Shown: positions 18,223 through 28,900, counted from the stretch's first letter. The stretch is 56,440 nt of DNA from an uncultured Schlesneria sp. (GCA_903899985.1 CAIULL010000258.1:1-56440), one strand, 5' to 3'. The notes: generated from the letters alone by a model not told the origin. Numbers and translations: made by a program.

Positions 18223-19572
18223 ATGACCGATCGAGCCAGGCTTACTCGTCGTGATCTGATCAAGTTGTCGGCCTGTGGGGCGTTTGGGTCGTCGATGTCG
18301 CGCTGGTTGCCAGCATTGGCGAATGAAGCCAGCAAGTCACCTGATCGTCGTCGGTCGGTCATCTTGCTGTGGATGACCGGGGGGCCTCCGCAAACCGATA
18401 CGTTTGATATGAAGCCGGGACATGAAAACGGCGGTCAGTTCAAGCCGATCGATACATCGGTCCCCGGCATTCAGATTTGCGAGCATCTGCCGCAGGTGGC
18501 CAAGCTGATGCAGTACAGCGCCCCAATCCGTTCGATGAGCACCAAGGAAGGGGATCATACCCGAGCCACCTACCTGTTAAGGACTGGCAATCTTCCTCAA
18601 GGTCCAATTGATTATCCGACTCTTGGTTCGTTATTCAGCAAAGAGCTTGGGCAGGAGAATTCTGACCTTCCCAACTTTGTTGCCGTTGCTCCGTATACGC
18701 AATTCAGTCCTGCCGCCTACGGACCGGGGTTTCTGGGGCCAAAGTTCGCACCATTGGTGGTTGGCGACGCCAATCGCGTTGTCGCGAATGGACTTGGAAT
18801 GAATTACGACCAGTCACTTGCCGTTAAAAATCTTTCGTTGCCACAGGGGATCAACGTCGAACGGGCTGATGCTCGGCTTTCACTGCTGGGGGACCTGGAG
18901 TCTGACTTTTCCAGTCAAAGGCCTGGATTGAACTCGGAAAGTCATCAATCCGCTTATGCAGCAGCGGTTCGTATGATGCGGTCAGAGGCGGTGAAGGCGT
19001 TCAATCTTGATGACGAAGATGCAAAGCTTCGCGACGCCTACGGACGGAATCAGTTTGGCCAGGCCTGTCTATTAGCACGTCGGCTTGTGGAACGTGGTGT
19101 TCCGTTTGTGGAAGTCTCGCTTAATGGCGTCGGCAACAACCAGACCTTTGCCTGGGACACCCACGCACAGAATTTCACTTCCGTGAAAAGCTTACTGGGG
19201 GTGCTCGACCCTGCCTGGGCCACTTTGATGACCGATCTCAAGGACCGCGGGTTGCTCGATTCGACGATGATCGTCTGGATGGGTGAGTTCGGTCGCACGC
19301 CGAAAATCAATCCGCAGATGGGTCGTGACCATTTTCCGAATGCCTGGTCCAGCGTGCTTTGCGGAGGCGGAATCAAGGGTGGACAGGTTGTTGGCAAGAC
19401 CAGCGAAGACGGGATGAAAGTCGATGATCGTCCTGTTTCTGTGCAGGATTTATTTGCCACAATGTGTAAAGGGTTGGGGCTTGATTCGATGAAACAGAAT
19501 GTTTCCAACGTCGGCAGACCGATTCGACTGGCCGACCCGACGGCGAAGCCGATCACCGAGATCGTCGGTTGA
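18223..19572 (+). CDS. DUF1501 family protein
   Basis: About 449 residues from ATG 18223, with AGGAG seven bases upstream. The signal LTRRDLIKLSACGAFGSS is of the twin-arginine type. The body has SVILLWMTGGPPQTDTFDMKPG, APIRSMSTKEGDHTRA, YGRNQFGQACLLARRLVERG, VWMGEFGRTPKINPQMGRDHF and a C-terminal LFATMCKGLGLD. It is more like the protein at 12350 than like that at 47266, with the same GEFGRTP..GRDH core. It is the second member of the DUF1549-DUF1501-EF-hand gene set; the next gene begins 16 bases after its stop. It is expected in the periplasm or on the outer membrane. Function unknown. Confidence 0.88.
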   Translation: MTDRARLTRRDLIKLSACGAFGSSMSRWLPALANEASKSPDRRRSVILLWMTGGPPQTDTFDMKPGHENGGQFKPIDTSVPGIQICEHLPQVAKLMQYSAPIRSMSTKEGDHTRATYLLRTGNLPQGPIDYPTLGSLFSKELGQENSDLPNFVAVAPYTQFSPAAYGPGFLGPKFAPLVVGDANRVVANGLGMNYDQSLAVKNLSLPQGINVERADARLSLLGDLESDFSSQRPGLNSESHQSAYAAAVRMMRSEAVKAFNLDDEDAKLRDAYGRNQFGQACLLARRLVERGVPFVEVSLNGVGNNQTFAWDTHAQNFTSVKSLLGVLDPAWATLMTDLKDRGLLDSTMIVWMGEFGRTPKINPQMGRDHFPNAWSSVLCGGGIKGGQVVGKTSEDGMKVDDRPVSVQDLFATMCKGLGLDSMKQNVSNVGRPIRLADPTAKPITEIVG

Positions 19573-19588
19573 AATCAAGGAAACCTCG

Positions 19589-21289
19589 ATGAAACGAATC
19601 GGATTGCTTTCACTGTTACTCGTCGCACCAGTAATCGCCCAGGAATTGCCTGGCGATGCGCAATATGCGTTATTCATGGGTGACAACGGCGTTATTGTGC
19701 TGAAGCTTGACATCCAGATTAGCGGGAAAAGTCCGCGCGGATCTTACGAAAGTTACGTTGACAGTCTGATGAAGTCGCTCGACAAAAATCAGGATGGCGT
19801 CGTGACAGTGGAAGAGGCCAAAGGAAAATACCTTACTGCACGGGATGCTCAGCAGGCACAACTGATTCCTCAGTCTGAATCCGTTCCAGCGGATTCATCT
19901 CCCGATATCAGTCCCGCTGATGGCAAGATTTCTCGACAAGAGTTCTTGGCTTATTTCAAGCGAATTGGATTACAGCCGTTCCTGATGCAGTTCCAGCCGA
20001 ATCCGAATCAGGGTCAGGCGGGGAACAGACAAGCCCGACAGCCGGCAGCAAATACTGCGGAAGTTCCGCTGTTCGCTCGACTGGATACAAACGGCGACGG
20101 CAAGTTGTCGGCGGCAGAATTGACGGGAGCGTTACGAACGCTTCGTAAACTCGATCTTGATGACGACGAAACAATCAGCCTGGCCGAGTTAAATCCGATC
20201 AATAATCAGTTTGCGGTCCAGCAACAGCAACAACAGAATGGGGTGCGAACCCCATCGACCAGCCCTTTTCTCGGGACGGGTTCTGATGAATCGCTGCAGA
20301 AACAGATTCGCCGATTGATCGATAAGTACGACAGCATTGATCCGGTCAAATCGGGCGTCGATGGTGCGAAAGTTCGCAATCAAAAACTGAGCCGCCAGGA
20401 ATTGGGGCTTTCCGTTGCTGAGTTTTCTCGATTTGATGGCGATGGCGATGGCCAACTTGATTTCGACGAACTTCGACAGTTTCTGACGTCACCAGATCCG
20501 ACAATAACAATCGTTATCAATGTCGATTCCACCGAGCCCCTAGCTGCGAAATCGGTTCGGGACGAGCTTCAGGAAAAGTTGAAAACGACACCTGACGGAT
20601 CCGCCAATATCAATCTGGGGACAACACAATTGAGTGTTATTCGAGGAGCTTCCTACGATGTCGGGACGGCCGAGACATTTCTGAAACCACAATTCATGGC
20701 TGCTGACACGGACGCGAATGGCTATCTGGAGAAATCAGAGGCCGAGCGTGCCTTCCTTTACGGCGCCACGTTTGAAACCCTTGATACAGACAAAAACGGC
20801 AAGGTTTTTCTCGACGAAGTCATTGCCTATTTTCAGGTTCGATTTGATGCCGCCCGCAGCCGAACGGTGTTGTCGATTAATGAACAAGGGAGAACCTTGT
20901 TTGAAATTCTCGATACCGATCGAGACCGTCGCCTCTCGTTCCGCGAATTGCAGGCGGCCGCAGACAAGTTGTCGTTATGGGATAAAGACGGTGACGGAAT
21001 GCTCTCTGAGTCGGAAGTGCCACTTCAATATCGGTTGACGATTTCCCGAGGGACCCTGCCAGCACTCGGTGGAAATTTCCTGATCGACGCCGGGATGGTT
21101 CAAGCGGGAACTCCAGCAGAACGGACATCGGGTCCGCTGTGGTTTCGCAAAATGGACAAGAACCGTGACGGTGAGGTATCGCACCGTGAGTTTCTTGGCG
21201 AAACCGCCACATTTGAGCAGCTTGATCGGAACCATGATGATTTCATCGACTTGACGGAAGCGGTCACGGCGACGGGATCGGTTGAATAG
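19589..21289 (+). CDS. Secreted EF-hand repeat protein
   Basis: About 566 residues from ATG 19589 (AAGGA 7 bases upstream). The signal peptide is MKRIGLLSLLLVAPVIAQ, so the protein is exported. It carries roughly ten EF-hand calcium loops, for example DKNQDGVVTVEE, DTNGDGKLSAAE, DGDGDGQLDFDE, DTDANGYLEKSE, DTDKNGKVFLDE, DTDRDRRLSFRE, DKDGDGMLSESE, DKNRDGEVSHRE and DRNHDDFIDLTE. Between them lies a strand-rich part near residues 300-360 (TITIVINVDSTEPLAAK) of a different fold. Calcium binding in the periplasm or at the surface is expected. It is the last gene of the DUF1549/DUF1501 set and was probably co-transcribed. The number of loops is large for a bacterial protein but common in planctomycetes. 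Confidence 0.85.
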   Translation: MKRIGLLSLLLVAPVIAQELPGDAQYALFMGDNGVIVLKLDIQISGKSPRGSYESYVDSLMKSLDKNQDGVVTVEEAKGKYLTARDAQQAQLIPQSESVPADSSPDISPADGKISRQEFLAYFKRIGLQPFLMQFQPNPNQGQAGNRQARQPAANTAEVPLFARLDTNGDGKLSAAELTGALRTLRKLDLDDDETISLAELNPINNQFAVQQQQQQNGVRTPSTSPFLGTGSDESLQKQIRRLIDKYDSIDPVKSGVDGAKVRNQKLSRQELGLSVAEFSRFDGDGDGQLDFDELRQFLTSPDPTITIVINVDSTEPLAAKSVRDELQEKLKTTPDGSANINLGTTQLSVIRGASYDVGTAETFLKPQFMAADTDANGYLEKSEAERAFLYGATFETLDTDKNGKVFLDEVIAYFQVRFDAARSRTVLSINEQGRTLFEILDTDRDRRLSFRELQAAADKLSLWDKDGDGMLSESEVPLQYRLTISRGTLPALGGNFLIDAGMVQAGTPAERTSGPLWFRKMDKNRDGEVSHREFLGETATFEQLDRNHDDFIDLTEAVTATGSVE

Positions 21290-21555
21290 CCGTCCATTGT
21301 GACGAGCACAAAGCAGTGAAAATGGTTGCCACGGTTTTACGGTCATCGGTAATGCCGTGCCCGGCGGAAACGTTCTAGAACCACGAAGCCACGTCCTTGT
21401 CGAAGACTCCAGGACCGTGGCACCACGTGTTTCGACCGGAATTCCGGTCCACCGATCGACTGTGTTTTGCTCGTTTCTCTATCGTCCCTCGTCTTTCCCG
21501 ATTACTCTATCTTTCCAATTCATTTCTTGAGTTATTGAAGGAAGGAACGGAATTC

Positions 21556-23892
21556 ATGCGAACGCATTCGCAACGATTAATACTTCTGGTCGCCATGATC
21601 AGTATGACAGCAGAATCTGGCTTTGCGCAAGAAGAAGAATCGACGCTGGCTAAGTATTACGGATTCAGGCCGGTGGAAGTATTTAAGTTGGCGGAACGTT
21701 CAGCAAACATGTTGAACGGCGACTTGAACCATGATGGCTTGATGGACCTGATCCTGGTTGACAACAGTCACAGTCGTCTCGACGTACTGTTTCAGCGTAA
21801 AGACCGCAGCTTGATCAAGGAAACAGTTGCGGGCCGAACGGACGTCAATGCCATCGATAATGATTGGCGTTTCGATCATAAAAAAATACCGGTGGATCAT
21901 GATATCGCCGCGTTAGCACTGGGAGATTTCAATGGCGATGGTCGTACGGACATCGTTTATTTTGGTACTCCTGATCAACTCGTGATTCGTTATCAGCCGG
22001 TGGCAGGTGAGTGGACCGAGAAGAAACAACAACGCATTCCTGACGTTGCTCCAACGCAATGGTTTTTGACCGCCGGGGATCTCGACGGAAACGGTCTCGA
22101 TGATCTGGTGATTTTGGGCAAGTATGAAACGATTCTGTTGTATCAAACCGCGAAAGGTGTCCTCGCAACACCCCGCCGCCTGATGAACACTTCAGACAAA
22201 TTGGGGTTAGCTCAGATTGCCGATCTTGATGGGGACGGTCGTCTGGATCTGTGTTACCTTGCAGGCGAAGGGTTGAGTCGAGTTTTGGGGGCACGGCTTC
22301 AGCAGAGCAACGGTCAACTGGGGCCTGAGTATGTATTTGATCTGGAGCGACCTCGCGCCGTATCGCTTCGGGACGTTGATGGAAAGCCAGGTCACGAGAT
22401 TCTGACGATCGATTCGCGAACCGGGAGGCTGAAGCTTTTGAATGTCGAACAGAAGAAATTAGCGGAACATGAATTGCCAGAACGGTTGATTCAATACGGT
22501 TTTGGCAAGCAAGGTTCTGGAAAAGATCGCGACCTGGCCGTTGGCGATTTTGACGGGGACGGTCTGAGCGATGTGGTAGTGTCCGACCCGGATGCCTCTC
22601 GGGTTTTGTTTTTTAAACAAAACAAGGGTCAGGGGTTGGATATGGGGACTCCCTTTCCAAGCTTGACCGGATCTGACCAGATTCATGCCGCCGATCTGGA
22701 CGGAGATGGCAAATCTGATCTTGTGGTTCACAGCGCATCAGAAAAGACACTCGGCGTCAGTCGGATTCAAGAGGGAAGATTGACCTTTCCCCAATCGATC
22801 CCGACGGAAGCGGACGCTTCAGTGATTGAGTTGGTCGATCTGGACGGTGATGGAAAATTGGAAGTCCTGTTTATCGCCAAGACGAAAAAGGATCGGACAT
22901 CGGAATATTCACTGCAGGCGATGAAGCGTGTGGGCAAGGACGACTGGCAGCCGGTGAAATTTGGTGACAAGCTCGCCGTGACCTTGGAATTGAAGGGGAC
23001 TCCCGAGCGGCTGCTGCTTGCGGATGTGTTTGGAGATGAACGACCCGAGTTCCTGATCTTTCAAGGCTCAAAACCACCCCAGTTGTTTGGTTTGAATGCC
23101 GAAGGAATCCCTGTCGAGATCGTGACAGCGGGGAACCTAGGGGTCGGGGCGGTTGGATCAGGAGCGGTCAGTCTTTGCTCGCTCGGCGGCAAGAAAGGAC
23201 TGCTCGTGACCCAGGAGAATTTTGCCCGGCATATGATTCTCAGTCCACAGAAGCGTTGGGAGGTCGCCGATCAGTTCAATGTGACCGAGTCCAATTCCAG
23301 AATTGTGGCCGGGACCGTGGTTGATTTGAACGGTGAAGGAGATCCTGAAATTACACTCGTGGATGCAGGTCTTCGCAAGTTACGAGTGCTCAGAAAAATT
23401 GATGGCAGCTATCAGCCATGGAAAGAAATCGATATCGGGGAATTTCAACTTAAGTCATTGAAGGTCGCCGATTTGAATGGCGATCATCATGACGATCTGA
23501 TCCTGTTCGGAGCCGACAAGTTCGCGATCTTGTTCGCGGGAGGGACGTCACCCGCCTTGAAGGAACTGGCCGCCTTTGAGAGCCAGCTCGACAAAGTTTA
23601 TCCAACGGATGTGATCGCCGGCGACTTGAATGGCGATGGCCATATTGATCTGGCAATGACCGATACTCGAAGCCATTTTATTGAAATCATTCAGTATCGG
23701 CCCGAGACCGGTTTGAAACACGCCCTTTATTTTAAGATTTACGAACAGAAGTCTTTTCGAAACGACGACGACACGAAAGACGCAGAACCGCGTGAAGCGC
23801 TCATTACAGACGTAACCGGCGACGGTTTAGCCGACCTGATCCTTCTGGCTCACGATCGTTTGCTCGTGTACCCCCAGGATAATGGAAAATAA
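21556..23892 (+). CDS. Secreted FG-GAP/VCBS repeat protein
   Basis: About 778 residues from ATG 21556 (GAAGGAAC upstream); the frame is open further left but the Met with a signal peptide (RLILLVAMISMTAESGFAQ) is preferred. It consists of about thirteen FG-GAP-like blades with the calcium-binding signature, for example DLNHDGLMDLILVD, DFNGDGRTDIVYFG, DLDGDGRLDLCYLA, DFDGDGLSDVVVSD, DLDGDGKSDLVVHS and DLNGDGHIDLAMTD. Such arrays fold as integrin-like beta-propellers, here two if seven blades make one. It is exported and probably cell-surface or periplasmic, binding calcium and perhaps polymers or proteins. It stands after the EF-hand gene by 266 bases in the same direction. No catalytic domain is visible. 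Confidence 0.85.
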   Translation: MRTHSQRLILLVAMISMTAESGFAQEEESTLAKYYGFRPVEVFKLAERSANMLNGDLNHDGLMDLILVDNSHSRLDVLFQRKDRSLIKETVAGRTDVNAIDNDWRFDHKKIPVDHDIAALALGDFNGDGRTDIVYFGTPDQLVIRYQPVAGEWTEKKQQRIPDVAPTQWFLTAGDLDGNGLDDLVILGKYETILLYQTAKGVLATPRRLMNTSDKLGLAQIADLDGDGRLDLCYLAGEGLSRVLGARLQQSNGQLGPEYVFDLERPRAVSLRDVDGKPGHEILTIDSRTGRLKLLNVEQKKLAEHELPERLIQYGFGKQGSGKDRDLAVGDFDGDGLSDVVVSDPDASRVLFFKQNKGQGLDMGTPFPSLTGSDQIHAADLDGDGKSDLVVHSASEKTLGVSRIQEGRLTFPQSIPTEADASVIELVDLDGDGKLEVLFIAKTKKDRTSEYSLQAMKRVGKDDWQPVKFGDKLAVTLELKGTPERLLLADVFGDERPEFLIFQGSKPPQLFGLNAEGIPVEIVTAGNLGVGAVGSGAVSLCSLGGKKGLLVTQENFARHMILSPQKRWEVADQFNVTESNSRIVAGTVVDLNGEGDPEITLVDAGLRKLRVLRKIDGSYQPWKEIDIGEFQLKSLKVADLNGDHHDDLILFGADKFAILFAGGTSPALKELAAFESQLDKVYPTDVIAGDLNGDGHIDLAMTDTRSHFIEIIQYRPETGLKHALYFKIYEQKSFRNDDDTKDAEPREALITDVTGDGLADLILLAHDRLLVYPQDNGK

Positions 23893-24028
23893 CCCGCAAT
23901 CTGTTTGGTTTTCAGGCAGATTTTTGATCAGTATCATCTGGCGAATGCAGTCGGCTGGCGGTATAGTCAGCGATGTTTCGCAAAAGTTATTGAATATTGC
24001 CATTTATTTCGGATCGAGGATCCTCACG

Positions 24029-24418
24029 ATGAGCGACAGCATTCACGACGACCATGAATCCGCAATCGGCGATTCGGCGCTGAAAATGAGCGACTTAAAG
24101 GATCCCAATGTCCTTAAGATCTATCAGACCGGCGAATTGACCGTTGTCGGATTTGGCGGCCAGGATGTGCCTGATGAAGTCTGCATCGCCGCCTATCGCG
24201 ACCAGTTGTTTAAACTGATTGAAGAGCACAAATGTAAGGTCATCGCGTTTGATCTGACAGGAGTCACTTTAGTCCCGAGTGGCATGCTCGGCGTGTTGAC
24301 ATCTTTGCGAAGTCGAGTTCAGCGAGTTGAGCTTTACAATCCCTCGGTCGATGTCCGCGAAGTGCTGCGTTTGACGCGTCTTGAAAGTTTGTTCGACATC
24401 AAGGAAGTCGCGTTCTGA
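24029..24418 (+). CDS. STAS-domain protein (anti-sigma factor antagonist type)
   Basis: About 130 residues from ATG 24029, with CGAGGA eight bases upstream. The STAS fold appears in KIYQTGELTVVGF, the strand CKVIAFDLTGVTLVPSGMLGVL and the C-terminal DVREVLRLTRLESLFDI, as in SpoIIAA-type antagonists. In SpoIIAA the phosphorylated Ser lies after the strand, in the position occupied here by the PSGML segment, so Ser in VPSGML is the candidate site. The protein probably binds a partner kinase or anti-sigma factor. The following gene encodes a Ser/Thr kinase only about 100 bases away, which suggests a regulatory pair, though the kinase is of Hanks type and not the SpoIIAB type. No anti-sigma or sigma gene is seen nearby. 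Confidence 0.8.
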   Translation: MSDSIHDDHESAIGDSALKMSDLKDPNVLKIYQTGELTVVGFGGQDVPDEVCIAAYRDQLFKLIEEHKCKVIAFDLTGVTLVPSGMLGVLTSLRSRVQRVELYNPSVDVREVLRLTRLESLFDIKEVAF

Positions 24419-24505
24419 TGTGAAATTCTCAAATGGGATGTTGCGATAACAAACCATTGGCGTGAACCGATTAAAAATTTCCCTCTTCCGGTTTGACCGA
24501 GAAGG

Positions 24506-25960
24506 TTGTGGACCGAATCAGTAATGCACTTCTCGAGCCTACAGAACTTTCAGAATTATCTGCTACAGTCGAAACTGGTCGATGCATCGCAACTCCAGCA
24601 GTGCATGGTTCGTTTGCAGTCGCGTGGTCAAAGTATCGATGGCTTGATTCGTGAACTCGAGGCGGCACACGTTCTAACCCCATATCAGGTTGCCAAGCTG
24701 AATAAGCGTGATGTCGATGGTTTGTTGTTAGGGAAATTCAAACTTCTTTATCGTAATGCCTCAGGCAGCTTCGCACGCGTTTTTCGCGGGTGCTCAGTCA
24801 ATGACGGGCGCATGGTCGGCATCAAAGTTCTTCGATCACGCTGGGCGGATGATCCTCGGAAAGTCATTCTCTTCAAACGCGAAGGAGAGCTGGGAAAACG
24901 TCTGAAGCACAAGAACATTGTGCCGATTTACGAGGTTGGCTCGGAGGGTAATCAGCACTATCTGACAATGGAGTTTGTCGAAGGTGGAAATCTTCGCGAG
25001 TTGCTCAAGGCACGAGGAAAATTTTCCGCGTTCGAAGCGACTCGATACGTATTAGACATTTCCCAGGGATTGGATTATGCGCTCAGTACCGGAGTGACGC
25101 ACCGCGACTTGAAACTCACCAATGTGTTGTTGAGCGCCCAAGGGGTTGCCAAGCTGGTGGATTTTGGCCTGGCAGGGCAGGACGCCGCTTCACGATCAAT
25201 CGACGAAGAAGTTGATCGAGCCGTTGAATACTCGACACTGGAAATGGGGACCGGAGCACCAGATAACGACCCACGAAGCGACTTGTTTTTTTTGGGGACG
25301 ATTTATTACGAACTTCTGACGGGAAAGCAGCCATATCCCCCGACCAAAAGCAAGGACGAACGACGGCAGTTCAGTCGATATCGCGACATCCAGCCGATTC
25401 GAGATATCGATCCGTCACTTCCACCAGCCGTCACAAAAATCGTCGACAAGTTGCTTCGTATCAGCCCCTCAGAGCGGTATCAGACGCCAGCTGCGGTCGC
25501 AACTGATTTGCGCGCAGTCCTCTTAAGTCTCGCTCCCGCGTCATCAAACGATGACTCGGTGGTTGTCCCGATCCCAAAACAATTCTCTCCGACCGTGATT
25601 TGTGTTGAAGATCGTGTCCGTCAGCAGGATTCACTACGCGAATACTTCTCCAAACACGGCTATCGCGTTTTGTTGTTACGAGATTTTGATCGGGCTTTGA
25701 CGCGACTTCGGTCAGACCCGCCGAAAGGTCTGGTTCTGATGAGCGAAACCCTGGGGAATAACACGAAGACATTTTTCGACAAAGCCGTCGCCACGTGCCG
25801 ACCTTCCGGGACGGCCGTGGTCCTTGTCCTTTCCAAAGCGCAGTCGGATCTCAAGGAAACCGTTGCGGATTCGGATGTCGCACGTGTTCTCTACGAGCAC
25901 CCGGTCACCCTTCGAAGCATTCGAAAGGCGATGGAAGACGTCTGGAATAAATCAACCTGA
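24506..25960 (+). CDS. Hanks-type Ser/Thr protein kinase with C-terminal receiver-like domain
   Basis: A 484-residue soluble kinase. Residues 8-70 form the N-terminal extension seen in planctomycete kinases (LTPYQVAKLNKRDVDGLLLGKF). The kinase domain, about 75-345, has a weak glycine loop (NASGSFARV), Lys107 in VGIKVL, the HRDLKLTN catalytic loop (Asp201, Asn206) and DFG at 219-221, so it should be active. A second domain at about 362-482 has the shape of a response-regulator receiver: VICVEDR with the acidic pair, VLVLSK with the Lys444, but Ser413 in GLVLMSETL stands where the phosphoacceptor Asp is expected. That makes it a pseudo-receiver. No membrane segment follows. The start may be ATG 24524 instead of TTG 24506. 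Confidence 0.85.
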   Translation: MWTESVMHFSSLQNFQNYLLQSKLVDASQLQQCMVRLQSRGQSIDGLIRELEAAHVLTPYQVAKLNKRDVDGLLLGKFKLLYRNASGSFARVFRGCSVNDGRMVGIKVLRSRWADDPRKVILFKREGELGKRLKHKNIVPIYEVGSEGNQHYLTMEFVEGGNLRELLKARGKFSAFEATRYVLDISQGLDYALSTGVTHRDLKLTNVLLSAQGVAKLVDFGLAGQDAASRSIDEEVDRAVEYSTLEMGTGAPDNDPRSDLFFLGTIYYELLTGKQPYPPTKSKDERRQFSRYRDIQPIRDIDPSLPPAVTKIVDKLLRISPSERYQTPAAVATDLRAVLLSLAPASSNDDSVVVPIPKQFSPTVICVEDRVRQQDSLREYFSKHGYRVLLLRDFDRALTRLRSDPPKGLVLMSETLGNNTKTFFDKAVATCRPSGTAVVLVLSKAQSDLKETVADSDVARVLYEHPVTLRSIRKAMEDVWNKST

Positions 25961-25981
25961 CGGTCACCGTTTGACCGTCAG
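25957..25981. terminator. Hairpin shared by the kinase and ileS 3' ends
   Basis: CTGACGGTCA (25957-25966), loop CCGTT, TGACCGTCAG (25972-25981): ten perfect base pairs. The kinase stop TGA (25958-25960) and the ileS stop, read on the minus strand from 25978-25980, both lie inside the stem. It is a compact bidirectional terminator candidate, although no U run follows. Confidence 0.65.
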
Positions 25982-28900
25982 ACGGATTCTATCCAGATCG
26001 ACACTTTTGCTTCACCAACGGAAACTGACTCGACTTCGTTTTCGTTCAACGGAGTGTGATTCAGGCTTTCGGCCAGGGTTTCATTTCGAATCAGGTCGCC
26101 CCATTCACTCAGCATTTCTGCAATTTGCGGATTATCACTGACGTAATAGGCACGAATGCGGCTTTCGATTTCGAGGTTTGTGTCCTTCCGAAGCTGTTGA
26201 ACCTGACGAATGAAGTCGCGAGCCATCCCTTCGCGAAGCAGGGCAGGGGTCAGCTCTGTTGACAATGCCAGTTGAATGCCTCGATCATCGGCACAGACCC
26301 AGCCGGTTGCCCGTTCAGTTCCAACCTGGACATCGTCTGGATCAAGCTTGATTTCGTGGCCGTCGAGAATCACGGTCACCGACTGGCCCAAACGAATCGG
26401 CGCCATGAGATCGGCGTTAACAGACGGTAGCTTCTCACGCAGCAGATTCAGCAATTTGCCATACTTGGGGCCCAAGGTCTTGAGATTGGCTTTGTAAACG
26501 TACTTGACGATATCAGCCAGGCTGTCGCAGACGGTCACTTGTTTGACATTCAGTTCTTCTCGAATAAGGTCACTGAGACGTTCGATCGCGCGATGTTGTT
26601 CGACGTTACTGGTCGAGACTCGGAGTTCTGGCAGCGGTTGCCGGACTCGACGGTCGGCTTCGTCCCGTAACTTGTGTCCCAGCGCAACGACTGTCTGTGC
26701 GGCCGCCATACTCTCGTTTAAATCGCGGTCGAGGATCGTCAGATCCGGTGTCGGATAGTCGCAAAGGTGAACAGATTCCGGTGTTTTGTCATTGACATTT
26801 TTTCTCACCGCGACCACGAGATTCTGATAAAGCCGTTCAGCCAAAAACGGGATCATCGGCGCCAGCAGTTTGCTGAGCGTGACAAGGACGTCGTACAGCG
26901 ACTGGTATGCCGCCAGTTTGTCCCGGTCGCCGGCATCTTTCGATCGCCAGAATCGGCGACGATTTCGCCGGATATACCAGGATGAAAGGTCGTCAATAAA
27001 AGCTGCAGCCAGACGGGTGGCTTCTGGTGTATCGTAATTTTCCAGAGCCGTTCGCATGCCTCCGATGAGTGCCTGCAGATTCGAAAGCAGCCAGCGATCG
27101 ATCTCGGGCCGCTGGGCAACGGGAATTTGAGGGGCATGCGGATCGAATTCGTCGAGTCGGGCATAATTGACGAAGAAGGCATAGCTGTTCCAGAGCGGAA
27201 TCAAAACCATACGGCGGGTTTCGTCAGCCGGAGCGCTGGTGACGAGGCTCGTATAGACGCCATCGATCGTCATGTTCGTCGGACCGTTAACCGTCTCGAG
27301 GGTGACGGGCTGATCCTTATGACGTGTGCCGAACCGCAGGTCTGAGGCGGGATTCTGGGCCAGATACATCCAACGCATCGTATCGACGCCGATTTGTTCT
27401 GCCGCTTCTTCAAACCAGATTGCCGTACCATCCGACTTGTGCATCGGTTTCCCGGCTTCGTTCATCACCAGGCGATGCCCCAGCAGGGTCTTGAACGGCT
27501 TCTTTTCATCGGGATTTTCCGTGCGATCCCAGTTCATCATCGTTCCCATCGAGAGCAATGAATAGAACCAGTTACGGAATTGACCAGGAAAACACTCCGT
27601 GACCAGATCGGCCGGATACCACTTTCGCCAAAAGTCGGGATGAGTGTTAAAGCCCAATGTGCTGAAGGAGACGATCCCTGCGTCGAGCCAGGGATTTCCT
27701 ACGTCGGGAATCCGCGTCAGGACAGCACCGGTTTTCTCACTGCGGATCTTGACCAGATCGATCCAGGGCTTGTGCGGCGTATGACCTTCAAATTCTGCCC
27801 AGCCTTCGACCGCTCGCTCTTTCAATTCAGCAACCGATCCGATCACGTCGAAGTCTGTCGGATCATCAGGGTTGATCCAGATCGGTAGCGCAAGACCCCA
27901 GAAACGCTTTTTCGAGATCATCCAGTCCCGCATATTCGTCAGCCACTCTCGCTCCCGCTCGCCCCCCTGGATGCTGTCCGGAAGCCAGCGGATCCGATCC
28001 GTGACTTCCATGATCTCGTCGCGCCAGTCCATATTGATGAACCATTCATCGACAAGTCGAAACACCAGTTCGTCACCCGTCCGCCAGCAGAACGGATAGA
28101 TGTGCGGGTACTTTTCGTCAGCGACGAGTAAATGACGCTCTTTGAGCCGGGTCAGGACCAGATCGATCGTTGCCGGATCGGTCGCTTCGCGGCCGGTGAA
28201 TTCTCCAAATCCGTCGACAAATCGCCCATCTTCACCCAGAGGTGCGATTCCCACGATGCCTGCTGCGATGCCTAATTGATGATCGATATCACCGCAACCC
28301 GGCGCGATGTGGACAATGCCGGTCCCTTCACCAGCGACGACGTTGGGGCTTCCTTTGAAATCGCGCCCACCATCGATCACTCGATGGCAGAGAACACCGG
28401 TCTTCCCTTCGAGCCGTGGATCAAGTGGAACTCCGCCGGAAGCATTTTGAGCGGGCAACTCGTCGAAGGGACCGGTATACCGCCAACCGATCATTTCGGC
28501 TCCCTTGATCGTCCCTTCGATTTCGTAGCCGCCAATTTCTTTGAAGAATTGGCCGATGGTCTTCAGCTTTGGAACTCCAGCCGGCCACATCCATTCCGGC
28601 CGACCGAATCCTTCCTTAAACTCCTTGGCGAGTCTCTGAAAATCGAGATTGTCCTTGGCGAAGTAGTAAATTGCGCCGTCCCGTTTCGCCCGTAATTTGA
28701 TGTAATCCAGGTCGGGATTCACTGCGGCAGCGACATTGCTTGTCAGCGTCCATGGAGTTGTGGTCCAGACGAGCAAAAACTCTTTGTCCTGGTCAGTTGT
28801 CTTCGCGCCTTGATGGTCATGTACGACCGGGAATCGAACAAAACAACTGCGATGGACGGTCAGCTTTCGTCCGTCAGCAACTTCCATCTGACTGTAGGCG

